Origin: Desulfobacca_B sp046538075
GTDB lineage: Bacteria; Desulfobacterota; Desulfobaccia; Desulfobaccales; Desulfobaccaceae
DNA length: 64,000 bases
Direction of reading: 5' to 3'
Assembly (NCBI GenBank): GCA_046538075.1
Contig: JBKHJN010000013.1
Coordinates: 3,424 to 67,423 of the forward strand
In this document: piece after piece, positions 44,409 to 53,008 of the stretch
Layout of the letters: each line of letters begins with the position of its first letter
Position numbering within the stretch: the first letter of the stretch is position 1
The notes under the pieces: model-generated
The model's input: only the letters and a program-made list of their open reading frames with translations
Database searches by the model: none
What the model was told of the DNA's origin: nothing
Position numbers and translations under genes: made by a program

Positions 44409-45191
44409 ATGGATTACAATGCTGCCACTCTCCAACTTAAGGAAGACCTGCGTCTGCGGACCGAACCTTTGGGAGTCAAATTCATAAAAAATGCGGCTGA
44501 CCTGCCCGACAAGACCAGACGGCCTGCCGAGGTTCTGAAGAAAAAGGTCACTATCTGTCAGGGTCTGACCATGGCCCGGGTCTATGGTTGGAACGTCGGC
44601 CTGACTAAAGATGATCTCATCTGCATCCCGGCCATGCTGGCCTTTGGATTGACTCCAGCGGCTGACCCAGTCACCGAATTAGGCCAGCTTTTCTGTGAAG
44701 TGGGGTTTCACCCGGAGGTGGGCCCCGGCATCCAGGAAGCCCAGGCCCTGCCCCATCTTGCTGCCGGGCAACTGGAGGCCCTGTATCTCAGTCCGCTGGC
44801 CCGGATTAAGTCGGATCCGGACATCGTGCTGGTTTATGGCAACCCGGCGCAATTGATCCGGCTGATCGGCGCTGCTACTTTCAGCTTCCAGGACCGGGTC
44901 CGCGGCAGCTTCGGCGGCAAGGTGGAATGCGCCGAATATCTGATCGGCCCCTTTCAGAGCCAGCAGATGCGGGTGGCCATCCCGGGGATGGGAGACCGGA
45001 TTTTTTCCATGACCCAGGACGACGAACTGATCATGGCCTTCCCGATTAAATTTCTGGAAGGGCTGCTCACCGGCCTCAAGGAGGCCGGCCGCCAAATCGG
45101 GGCTCGCTACCCGATCACCTTTTATCAGAACTTCCAGCCTGAATTTCCCAAGCCCTATCAGAAACTGGCCAAGAAATTGGGAATGGCCTGA
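44409..45191 (+). CDS. DUF169 family protein
   Basis: 260 residues matching the DUF169 pattern: an N-terminal helix, EPLGVKFI, then KKVTICQGLTMARVYGW and an LVYGNPAQ strand with GSFGGKVECAEY. C-terminal YPITFYQNFQ is typical. Function unknown. Members are common in methanogens and sulfate reducers. AAGGAGGG is well placed. It is 26 bp after the TPR lipoprotein gene, so probably in the same transcript. Confidence 0.8.
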   Translation: MDYNAATLQLKEDLRLRTEPLGVKFIKNAADLPDKTRRPAEVLKKKVTICQGLTMARVYGWNVGLTKDDLICIPAMLAFGLTPAADPVTELGQLFCEVGFHPEVGPGIQEAQALPHLAAGQLEALYLSPLARIKSDPDIVLVYGNPAQLIRLIGAATFSFQDRVRGSFGGKVECAEYLIGPFQSQQMRVAIPGMGDRIFSMTQDDELIMAFPIKFLEGLLTGLKEAGRQIGARYPITFYQNFQPEFPKPYQKLAKKLGMA

Positions 45192-45194
45192 GAA

Positions 45195-45330
45195 TGAAAC
45201 GGTTATGCCAAGCATTTAAAAAATTAATTTGCGGGTAGGGCCCGGGGACCAAAAGCCCCCTGCCCTCCCCTCAGGCTCTCCTCCCCTTCTCCATCAAGGG
45301 ATTGGGGGAGTGGGTTTGGCGGGCAACAGT
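45195..45330 (+). repeat. Dispersed repeat copy C, extending into the mscS gene
   Basis: GCATTTAAAAAATTAATTTG, then GGGTAGGGCCCGGGGACC, a C-rich run (about 45251-45289) and CAAGGGATTGGGGGAGTGGGTTTGGCGGG. The same order as copies A, B and D. Its right end encodes, on the minus strand, the last residues of MscS (KPTPPIP) and its TGA stop (45294-45296). Confidence 0.75.
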
Positions 45331-46649
45331 TCGCCTCTTTCTTTGATATCGGCGTCTCCTTGGAGGCGGACGGTGATTTCCGAAGTGGGCTTCAGAGAGA
45401 GGTCTCGCTGGGGGAAGGGAAATTCAACCCCGTGCTCCCGGAAGATCTCCCAAATCTTAAGCTGGATTTCGCTTTTGATATTGACCACGCCTTTTTGGGG
45501 GTCTTTGATCCAGACGCGCAATTCCAGATCGATGGAGCTGTCTCCGAAACCGATAAGCCGGGCCACCGGGGCCGGCTGTTTAAGGACCCGGGGCGACTCT
45601 TCGGCCGCCGCCACCATCAGTTCCATGGCTCGGGGCACATCTGAACTATAAGAAACCCCCACGGGAATCTTAAGCCTGGTGCCATGGCCGCTGAACGACC
45701 AGTTAATGACCTGATTGGTGATCAGGTCGTCATTAGGAATCAGGAAGGAGGTGCCGTCCCGGGTTACCACGGACACGAAACGGGCATGCAAGGATTCGAT
45801 CCATCCGTATACGCCGCCCACTTCAATGACGTCGCCGGGGCGGATGGAATTATCGGCCAGAATGATCACCCCGCTTACCAGGTTGGACACCACTTTCTGC
45901 AAGCCGAAGCCCACGCCCAAGCCGACCGCGCCGCTGAACAGGGCCAGCAATTGAAAATTAAACCCGACGCTGTCTAAAGCGATCAATATGGTGGCGCTAT
46001 ACAGCGCGGTCTTGAGCAGCTTGCTCAACAGCACCTGCAACTTGGGGGTCAGTTGCGGGGCCTTCTCGATTTTGGCCTGGAGAAAGCTGGACAACTTGCC
46101 GACCAAGGGGATGATTATGGCCAGCATAATGGCGGCTTTGAGAATGACCCAAATCGAGAGGCGATTGCCGCCGGTGCCCAGCCCGATTTGATCCAAAAAG
46201 TCGATGGTCGGCCGGAGCACGCCGACAATATCCAATGCCACCACCGTCCAGATGAATACCGCTAAAATTTTGGCCCAGATCTTGCCGGCCAGAAAAGAAG
46301 TCATTAAGCGGATAAACATCCAGGCCCAGGCTAATTTCATCGCCGTACCCAAGAGAATATGGTCCCATTGGTTCTGCTGGGCCAACAGGAAGGCAATCCA
46401 CAACAGCACGGCAGCAGTCAAAGGACTGGCGATTTTTGTCAGTATATCTTCGATAAGAGAAAGATGCGCCTCCTTGGGGATCAAACCGGGTAGCCAGCGC
46501 CGCAAGGATCGGCGGAACAAGGCGCCCAGCATTCGGGCTGCCAGCAGAATAATTATTATAGTACCCAGCTGAAGCCAAATACCCGGCTCATAGACAATGC
46601 CAAAGAGCTTATCGGCCAGTTCACTTACGGTTGTTGGTAAATTTTGCAT
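45294..46649 (-). CDS. MscS-family mechanosensitive channel
   Basis: 451 residues from ATG 46649, with AAGGAGGT just upstream. The longer frame to 46670 contains the ribosome-binding site itself. About five membrane helices precede the MscS domain (GLGVGFGLQKVVSNLVSG, DNSIRPGDVIEVGG). It releases solutes under osmotic downshock. The C-terminal nine or so residues come from repeat copy C, which has replaced or extended the natural end. Confidence 0.9.
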   Translation of the reverse strand: MQNLPTTVSELADKLFGIVYEPGIWLQLGTIIIILLAARMLGALFRRSLRRWLPGLIPKEAHLSLIEDILTKIASPLTAAVLLWIAFLLAQQNQWDHILLGTAMKLAWAWMFIRLMTSFLAGKIWAKILAVFIWTVVALDIVGVLRPTIDFLDQIGLGTGGNRLSIWVILKAAIMLAIIIPLVGKLSSFLQAKIEKAPQLTPKLQVLLSKLLKTALYSATILIALDSVGFNFQLLALFSGAVGLGVGFGLQKVVSNLVSGVIILADNSIRPGDVIEVGGVYGWIESLHARFVSVVTRDGTSFLIPNDDLITNQVINWSFSGHGTRLKIPVGVSYSSDVPRAMELMVAAAEESPRVLKQPAPVARLIGFGDSSIDLELRVWIKDPQKGVVNIKSEIQLKIWEIFREHGVEFPFPQRDLSLKPTSEITVRLQGDADIKERGELLPAKPTPPIP

Positions 46650-46868
46650 TAAACAGCAGACCTCCTTCACATATTAAAAATTTGGGGAAGGAACCGTTTG
46701 GTGGGCAGGTGGGCGGAAAACTTTTGATTCAGTAATATGAAATAATTTAATAGAATTATGACTCATCTCTCCTAAAAATTGTCAGATTTGCTAATTTGGC
46801 GGAGTAGCCGGGCTGTTCCGGGTGGAAATTTATTTTTAGGCGACTTAACATAAAAAAAACATAAAGAA

Positions 46869-48656
46869 ATGGCAGAGCCGGTTATGGAAAAAGAACGACA
46901 GGTTAAATTCAGTCCTCTGGCTCAACGGGTGCTGGAACAGCGATATCTGGCCTGGGCGGAAGATGGTAAAATACTTGAAACCCCGGAAGGGCTTTTTCGC
47001 CGGGTAGCCCAGACGGTAGCCGCGGCCGAACACCGCTATGGCAGCCCCCAGGCCGCGGCCCGAATGGTGGAAGATTTCTTTGAGGCCATGGCGGAGCTGA
47101 AATTCCTTCCCAACAGTCCGACTCTGATGAATGCCGGGACCTCCCGACAGCAATTGGCCGCCTGCTTTGTGTTGCCGGTCGAGGATAATATGGAGAGCAT
47201 CTTGGGGGCAGTGCGCGATATGGCCCTGATCCATCAGAGCGGCGGCGGCACCGGGTTTAATTTTTCCCATCTGCGCCCCCGCCAGGACCCGGTGCGGACC
47301 ACCGGCGGGGTAGCGTCGGGGCCGGTGTCGTTTATGCAGATATTTAATACCACGACCGAGGTGATAAAACAAGGGGGACGGCGTCGCGGTGCCAACATGG
47401 GCATCCTCAGTTATGACCATCCGGATATCCTGGATTTCGTTCAGGCCAAAGCCAACCCCGAAGCCTTTCAACACTTTAATCTATCGGTGGCGGTCACTGA
47501 TGAGTTTATGGACAAGGTGGAGAACGATGAAACTTATGCTTTGATAAATCCCCGTACCGGCCGGACAGTGAGAATGGTTCGGGCGCGGGAGGTGTTTGAG
47601 ACCATTTGTCAACAGGCCCTGCAGACCGGAGATCCGGGTTTGATTTTTCTAGATGCCATCAATCGGGCCAACCCCCTTCCGGAGTTGGGCCGGCTGGAGG
47701 CCACCAACCCCTGTGGCGAACAACCCCTATTGCCTTATGAAGCCTGCAACCTGGGCTCCATCAATTTGGCCCGGCTGGTACGGGGCGGTGAAGTTGATTG
47801 GCCGGAATTAGACCGGCTGGTGCGTTTGGGCGTAACTTTTCTAGACGATGTCATCGACCAGAGTCACTATCCCTTACCCCAGATTGATACGCTAACCCGG
47901 GCTAACCGCAAGATCGGCCTGGGAGTCATGGGGCTGGCCGACCTGTTTATCCGCCTCGGCCTCCCCTATGATGACCTGGAAGCCCTAAAACTGGCCGAGG
48001 CATTGATGGTTCGCATCCAGGCCACGGCGGTGGCTCAATCCGAGCAACTGGCTCAGGAGCGGGGTCCTTTTCCCAATTTTAGGCGCAGCCGCTGGCATCA
48101 TGAAGGTAGACCAGGGCGGCGCCATGCCACCCTGACCACCATTGCGCCCACCGGTACAATCAGCCTGATCGCCGGAACCAGCAGCGGTATTGAACCATTA
48201 TTTGCCATTGCTTATATGCGCCGAGCTCTGGAAGAGGAAGATTTTTTGCAAGTCCACCCTTTATTTGTCCAAAAAATGGCCGAGGCCGGCCTGGAACTGG
48301 ATCAATGGCTCCCCAAAATCAGTCCCATTGGCCGAGTCCGCCCTTTCAAAGAGTTGCCTGCATCCCTGCGCCGGCTGTTTCCTACTACTTTTGAAGTCAG
48401 CCCGGAAATCCAGCTCCAGATGCAGGCCGCCTTTCAACGCCATGTGGACAACGCGGTCTCCAAGACCATCAACCTGCCGCCCACAGCCACAATCGAGGAA
48501 GCAGCCCAGGCCTTCAAACTATCTTACCGCTTGGGCCTCAAGGGAGTAACTATTTATCGCTACGGGGCGCGTCCGGGCCAGGTGCTTAGCCTGCCTCCTG
48601 AACCCCTGACGCTGTCCAGCGAGTTCTCTGAGGAGTGCCGTCTCTGTTCAGTTTAG
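46869..48656 (+). CDS. nrdJ: Adenosylcobalamin-dependent ribonucleoside-diphosphate reductase (class II)
   Basis: Makes deoxyribonucleotides with a B12 radical and needs no oxygen. It is 595 residues. The redox and radical residues are C99 (AACF), C282 and E284 in NPCGE, and a C-terminal reductant pair C590/C593. FLPNSPTLMN and IHQSGGGTGF are family signatures. No ATP-cone domain is present at the N-terminus. The Shine-Dalgarno is weak, and no B12 riboswitch is recognisable in the upstream 219 bp. Confidence 0.93.
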   Translation: MAEPVMEKERQVKFSPLAQRVLEQRYLAWAEDGKILETPEGLFRRVAQTVAAAEHRYGSPQAAARMVEDFFEAMAELKFLPNSPTLMNAGTSRQQLAACFVLPVEDNMESILGAVRDMALIHQSGGGTGFNFSHLRPRQDPVRTTGGVASGPVSFMQIFNTTTEVIKQGGRRRGANMGILSYDHPDILDFVQAKANPEAFQHFNLSVAVTDEFMDKVENDETYALINPRTGRTVRMVRAREVFETICQQALQTGDPGLIFLDAINRANPLPELGRLEATNPCGEQPLLPYEACNLGSINLARLVRGGEVDWPELDRLVRLGVTFLDDVIDQSHYPLPQIDTLTRANRKIGLGVMGLADLFIRLGLPYDDLEALKLAEALMVRIQATAVAQSEQLAQERGPFPNFRRSRWHHEGRPGRRHATLTTIAPTGTISLIAGTSSGIEPLFAIAYMRRALEEEDFLQVHPLFVQKMAEAGLELDQWLPKISPIGRVRPFKELPASLRRLFPTTFEVSPEIQLQMQAAFQRHVDNAVSKTINLPPTATIEEAAQAFKLSYRLGLKGVTIYRYGARPGQVLSLPPEPLTLSSEFSEECRLCSV

Positions 48657-48673
48657 CCGGAAAGTAATGAAGG

Positions 48674-49354
48674 TCAAGCCTCCGGCATGCCGTTATATTT
48701 TACCACATGGTCGGGCCGGCCGGAGAACACAAAGCTGCGGTTCATGTGGTCGCGCTCATCGAGTCCGATGCGCCGGAATACATCCGCCCAATTATCGAAT
48801 TGGCCGTATTCCTTAACGAGCGCACTTTTGACCGGTTGCTCTTCCCATTCCGGGTGGTCGGCTACGAATTGGGCATAAACATGTTCAGCATGGTCCTCGA
48901 ATTCGGCATTGAACCGATAGGCCCGGCGGGGGAAGAGCAGGACCATGATCTTGGCCAACAAGACGTAGGAGGCAACCATTAAAGAGGGAATGGGCCAGTA
49001 TAGATACCACGGATCTTTGATGCCATCCTCTTTCATCTTCTCCTCGATGATCAGCAAGTGCCAGAACTCATTATCCTGCGCCTCTCGGCACCAAGCGACC
49101 ATTTGACGCGCCTGGTTTACTTTTTCTAGGTTGCGATAGTGTCGGGTCATCCGGGCATAATGACGGTTTTCCCAGGCGCGATAGGGAATGCTGGCCAGAG
49201 TTTCAATGAGCTTGGCTTTGGGCAAGGTCACTTCCTTTCCCGTTACCAAATCCATCATGCCAAAGAAGATTCGCGCCAGCCGGGAGTACTGATAGCGCCG
49301 ACGCGCCAGCGAGTCTTGCTGGGCTTTTTTTAAGTCAATATCTGCTTTTTCCAT
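48674..49354 (-). CDS. Alternative oxidase (AOX/PTOX family)
   Basis: 226 residues of a di-iron quinol oxidase that reduces O2 to water. The six ligands fit the pattern: E62, E96 and H99 (ExxH in DNEFWH), E153 in FNAEFEDHAEH, and E200 and H203 (ExxH in DERDH). The hydrophobic helix at about 118-142 and the AEFEDHAEH segment are close to prokaryotic AOX and plastid terminal oxidase. AAGGAG precedes ATG 49354. It converges with nrdJ, 17 bp apart. A membrane-associated O2 sink in a probable anaerobe is unusual. Confidence 0.9.
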   Translation of the reverse strand: MEKADIDLKKAQQDSLARRRYQYSRLARIFFGMMDLVTGKEVTLPKAKLIETLASIPYRAWENRHYARMTRHYRNLEKVNQARQMVAWCREAQDNEFWHLLIIEEKMKEDGIKDPWYLYWPIPSLMVASYVLLAKIMVLLFPRRAYRFNAEFEDHAEHVYAQFVADHPEWEEQPVKSALVKEYGQFDNWADVFRRIGLDERDHMNRSFVFSGRPDHVVKYNGMPEA

Positions 49355-49439
49355 ATGATGTTCTCCTTTAAGACTGCCGCCGTCTCCTCAATGCCCATAA
49401 TTTGCAAAACTTATTTAATGGAATAACAGGAATGTTGGG

Positions 49440-50129
49440 TCAGTTCCTTGTAAATGATAATCTATGAAAAAAAGCCATGATGGCGATCATAAACATCACC
49501 GGGGCACCCAGCTCCAAAACTTCTTCTATAACAGTGGTGAGCTCGATTACTTCCCTGGTAATCGTAAAATCCGTAAACGCCAGGTTCCGCTGCAAACCGT
49601 CCAGGGTTTTGGCGAAAACCAGGAACAGGATTCCGAAAAACACTCCAAGAGCGTATTCCTCCATTTTCTTGAGCGCTTTTATATAGTCCAAAGCATGCCT
49701 TTTGGCTAAATAAAAAAGGCACCCAAGCAATGAAACGATGATGACGACACCAATTAGCTTCTCGGCAACGGGAACCTCAGGGCTCAGATAAAACTGGATT
49801 TTTTCCATATTCATCGGGGTAAACTTCACGTGGAAATCCAACTCTCTTAACCCAAATAAAAGTAAGATAAACATGATACAGCAGCGGCTTGCAAGATCCT
49901 TGGCTTTAGGGAAAAAAAGCATGGCGAGACAGATAAAATATCCGACCGCGGAGGGTAATTCGATCGGCCCGCCTTCCTTGATGTAAGTCTTCCTCAGTTC
50001 CGAATCACACATATCCAGGAAAACAATGAGAGAAATTACTCCGATAAAAACGATTCCGTATAGTAAAAAACTGAGATTATGCGCCAGCCTGGGCAACCGC
50101 AATTGGGAATGAGTTTTTGAACCTTCCAT
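49440..50129 (-). CDS. Polytopic membrane protein, unknown function
   Basis: 229 residues with about six predicted membrane helices (near 18-40, 62-76, 83-95, 121-141, 157-173, 208-224). A conserved-looking motif RELDFHVKFTP lies in the third loop. No family recognised. It is 85 bp upstream of the AOX gene on the same strand, so it may be co-transcribed and help the oxidase, but that is only inference. The Shine-Dalgarno is weak. Confidence 0.7.
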   Translation of the reverse strand: MEGSKTHSQLRLPRLAHNLSFLLYGIVFIGVISLIVFLDMCDSELRKTYIKEGGPIELPSAVGYFICLAMLFFPKAKDLASRCCIMFILLLFGLRELDFHVKFTPMNMEKIQFYLSPEVPVAEKLIGVVIIVSLLGCLFYLAKRHALDYIKALKKMEEYALGVFFGILFLVFAKTLDGLQRNLAFTDFTITREVIELTTVIEEVLELGAPVMFMIAIMAFFHRLSFTRN

Positions 50130-50499
50130 CCGGGATTCGATCTAAATATCCCCTCTCTTTGTAATTCTATCCCCTTGCTGAATTCAAGGTATCACAAGTT
50201 CCCCTCAAAAAGTATCTTTTTTTTAGATTTTGAACAGGCCAATTCCTTGGTTCGCCGATACTTAAAGGGCAAGTCCAAGAACCCCGACGCAGAACCAGCA
50301 GATCATTGGAGGAGGTTGGCGGCCAAAACCCATAATGGCCTGGCTGGCCTCTATGCTGCTTCCCATGGATCCGGTTTAAATTTTGATTATGCCGTAGTAA
50401 AAAATGGGAATCAGCATAAATATTTTGTATAAATGAGGATAATTTTTGCTGGCCTTAATTCAGGCAGTCCGTCCAATCTCTGGTGAGAGGAGTTAAAAA
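50130..50499. other. Intergenic region, membrane protein / nitrilase
   Basis: 370 bp between divergent genes. A weak 85-codon frame (50175-50432, TTG start) lacks a ribosome-binding site and I do not accept it as a gene, though its last 40 codons read like protein and could be a fossil. GAGAGGAG precedes the nitrilase start. Confidence 0.35.
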
Positions 50500-51489
50500 A
50501 TGAAAACCGACTCAATAGCCACTGGCTGCGGGAATGGCTTCATTATCATCGAACGGGCCCTTTCCGATGAAGATCGCCATCTTTCCGTGGGCATCGCTAA
50601 CTTCCACGCCGTGGTCCCCGACATTGAAGCCAACAAGGACAAAATGCTCCGGGCCCTGGAAGTCTTTCAGGCCAAAAAGGTCAACCTCGCCATCTTTCCC
50701 GAGTTGTGCCTGTCGGGCTATTTCTGGGAGGATGAACCACGCTGTTGGCATTATATGGAGCAGGCGGTCATCGAAAATAACACCGACTGGGTTGATAAGA
50801 ATCTCCAACCTTATCTTGGCAACCAGTTAAACGCTATTATTTTCAATACCTTGCGCCAGGGGCCCAACCAGAAATTCTTCAACACCAGCTTTCTCCTGTG
50901 TAAAGCGCATGACTATTGCAATATAGACGAAATCTACGATAAGATTTTCCTTCCCCCTGTGGAAAGGATTTTTAGCAACTCAGGCAAGGATGACCGCCTC
51001 GTCATTGATGCGAAACATGGGCGGTTCGGTTTCACCACCTGCTACGATATTCTGTTTTCCCAGTTGGTTCTGGAATATGCCAAGATTGATGAGGTGGATG
51101 CCATTATCCAAATCGCCTCCTGGCGGTCCCGGGCCCGGCGGGATTATCCCGGCATGAATGTGGGGTCCGACGTGTATTACGGCAATCTCTGGGATATGGT
51201 CATGCCGGCTTTGGCAGCCACCAATCAGGTGTGGGTCATTGCCTGTAATGCCGTGGGCGAACACGGCGTCACCGGAGCCCATTTCTGGGGCGGCTCCGGC
51301 CTTTGGGCCCCTTCCGGTCTGAAATTATTGCAGGGCTCTAACATCAACGAAGAACTGCTAATCGTTCATAATATTGATCTTAAGGAACAAAGAAAGCGGG
51401 AGCAAGACGACTTCAATTATGCCTTTGACTTTGGCTCGGTTTATCGCCCCATCGAGGGCAAGCGCGCCTTCACTCGGATCACCGACTGA
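50500..51489 (+). CDS. Nitrilase-superfamily carbon-nitrogen hydrolase
   Basis: 329 residues with the Glu-Lys-Cys triad at E68 (FPELCLSGY), K148 (DKIFLPPVER) and C181 (TTCYD). The product hydrolyses a C-N bond in an amide or nitrile. The exact branch is not recognised. About 25 residues at the N-terminus precede the family core. GAGAGGAG lies upstream. Single gene. Confidence 0.87.
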   Translation: MKTDSIATGCGNGFIIIERALSDEDRHLSVGIANFHAVVPDIEANKDKMLRALEVFQAKKVNLAIFPELCLSGYFWEDEPRCWHYMEQAVIENNTDWVDKNLQPYLGNQLNAIIFNTLRQGPNQKFFNTSFLLCKAHDYCNIDEIYDKIFLPPVERIFSNSGKDDRLVIDAKHGRFGFTTCYDILFSQLVLEYAKIDEVDAIIQIASWRSRARRDYPGMNVGSDVYYGNLWDMVMPALAATNQVWVIACNAVGEHGVTGAHFWGGSGLWAPSGLKLLQGSNINEELLIVHNIDLKEQRKREQDDFNYAFDFGSVYRPIEGKRAFTRITD

Positions 51490-51524
51490 CCGGGGCGATA
51501 GCCATTGTTACTTGGATAAAACTC

Positions 51525-51680
51525 ATGGCTCCGGCAACCTTGTCCATGCCCCAGGCTTATCACTGCGAGGCTGCGGCTGCGGCTGCCGCTTACGTGCTTA
51601 GGACGCATGAAAGAATACTTGGTAGAACTGGATGCTTTGACCAGACCGCGATAGCATTGACCCGGCTTAAGGTTCCCTGA
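51525..51680 (+). CDS. Possible small ORF, 51 residues
   Basis: A frame below the usual length cut, ATG 51525 to TGA 51678-51680, encoding an Ala-rich helix then RTHERILGRTGCFDQTAIAL. The composition is protein-like but there is no Shine-Dalgarno, and it overlaps the end of the minus-strand gene at 51667. It may be a gene fragment rather than a functional gene. Confidence 0.2.
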   Translation: MAPATLSMPQAYHCEAAAAAAAYVLRTHERILGRTGCFDQTAIALTRLKVP

Positions 51681-51996
51681 GAACGTGTAACACCATTAAG
51701 CAGGCTACAAGACAAGCGAAAAAGAAAGTCGCTTGAGAGCGTACGGTCTCAATTTCATTTTTGCTCAATCCCGCAAAGAGATCAAAGGAACTGAAAGCAA
51801 TTTGGCTTTTCCGATAATCCTCAAAATCATAGTTATTTTTGGGATCAATCTTGAAAGAATAGTCATTGGTATCTGACCGCCCCGTATGATAATCAGGGAT
51901 TAATATTCGCATAACCCTGTCATACCGGACCAAAAGATTGCCCAACAGACACAACAGGATCATACCGATAAAATAAACTACCACAACCTTACGCAT
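51667..51996 (-). CDS. Small membrane protein, unknown function
   Basis: 109 residues with a membrane helix at each end (about 5-22 and 88-105) and a polar middle with many Asp/Tyr (HTGRSDTNDYSFKIDP). AGGAG lies 8 nt before ATG 51996. No family recognised. The C-terminal end overlaps a small questionable plus-strand frame. Confidence 0.6.
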   Translation of the reverse strand: MRKVVVVYFIGMILLCLLGNLLVRYDRVMRILIPDYHTGRSDTNDYSFKIDPKNNYDFEDYRKSQIAFSSFDLFAGLSKNEIETVRSQATFFFACLVACLMVLHVLREP

Positions 51997-52492
51997 GAGT
52001 TCTTACTCCTGCAAATTGAGATTGTTGGCAGATTCAGTGCTTACCTGGTTGACGGCGCAGCTGCATTCCTCCGCCCTTTTTAACCGACACCGCGGTAATT
52101 TCACAATGTCACTTGAAAAGGAATTTGTCAAGTATTCGGAATTAAATCCAGGATTCGCCACCACCTTATTTTCTTTAAGGCGGATCGCGGTAGTTATTAC
52201 TCCGAGCATGGAAACGGTTAATGTGGGGGGAGGGCCAGGGGACCGCCGGCCCCCCTCAAGCTCCCCTCCCAACCCCCCCCTTAAGGGGTTGGGGAGTGGA
52301 TTTGGAAGAGCGCTTTTGAGCGCCATAAATTGCCCCCCTACGGTCAGGGAAAAGTAGGTTTGTGAAAGCAACTTGAAATAAGCTTCCGTTAGCCAGACCT
52401 ATCTTAACAGACTTTGGGGTTTGGAGCAGCCCAAGCATGGCGCCGGGTGGCACCAGACTTTAATTGATGGATGGGGCTCTTATTTTTACCAA
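51997..52492. other. Long intergenic region holding repeat copy D
   Basis: 496 bp between two minus-strand genes. Repeat copy D occupies 52191-52310. The remainder contains no coding frame I trust, no T-tracted hairpin and no clear promoter. Confidence 0.5.
52191..52310 (+). repeat. Dispersed repeat copy D
   Basis: AGTTATTACTCCGAGCATGG, then GGTTAATGTGGGGGGAGGGCC, AGGGGACCGCCGGCCCC, a C-rich run, CTTAAGGGGTTGGGGAGTGG. Same order of blocks as copies A-C. The block GGGGACCGCCGGCC also occurs in the hairpin at 32257-32280. Confidence 0.75.
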
Positions 52493-53008
52493 CTAAAATC
52501 TGACCAGGTGTTTAAGCAGCATCCATAGTGAGCGAAAGAACTCCACCGCTTCGGCATCATGGCAGTCCAGAGTCCAGATATATTTGCCCACTGCCGCGCA
52601 GGCCAGTCCATAGTAAGCTAATACAAATTGCCCAATGGCCACGTATCCGCAAGCGATCTGACCTACTGCCAGGATTAGACCACCGGCCAATTGCGCCACT
52701 ACCAGGGGCGCAAAGATAAACTGGCCAAAGCCGAAGACGATGCCAACCCCGAACTGGGCCACGGTAATCACCCCGATGCCGATCTGGCCGATGGCAATGA
52801 TGCCCTTGGCCACCCGCCGCCGACCCTGGGCGTTTTTCCCAAAGGCAATGTGCACCAGGGGATAACCGCAATAGGACCGGGCCGACTTCCATTCGTAGCC
52901 CGTCCCTCGCCACTCCTTTTCGGCCGGATGCGGCGCGCCACAATAAGGACAGGACTGGGCCTCAGTGCTAACCTCTTTCTGGCACTCCCGGCAGGTCGTA
53001 ATCGCCAC
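52493..53008 (-). CDS. Zinc-ribbon protein with Gly-rich hydrophobic repeats
   Basis: 171 residues. A zinc ribbon at the start (CREC at 6-9, CPYC at 20-23) is followed by a basic linker and then short hydrophobic repeats of the form IAIGQIGIGVITVAQFG (about 70-140), predicted to be in or on the membrane. Such repeats occur in an uncharacterised family with the pattern AIGxxxxGxxAxG. Function unknown. Confidence 0.75.
   Translation of the reverse strand: MAITTCRECQKEVSTEAQSCPYCGAPHPAEKEWRGTGYEWKSARSYCGYPLVHIAFGKNAQGRRRVAKGIIAIGQIGIGVITVAQFGVGIVFGFGQFIFAPLVVAQLAGGLILAVGQIACGYVAIGQFVLAYYGLACAAVGKYIWTLDCHDAEAVEFFRSLWMLLKHLVRF

Noticed and set aside
46650..46868. Cobalamin riboswitch before nrdJ
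   Set aside because: I looked for the B12-box and the large helical core and did not see them.
50175..50432. 85-codon frame before the nitrilase gene
   Set aside because: TTG start, no Shine-Dalgarno and an AT-rich start region. Possibly a relic but not supported as a gene.
51995..52357. Overlapping plus and minus frames across repeat copy D
   Set aside because: They run through the repeat and give low-complexity Pro/Gly translations; no start signals.
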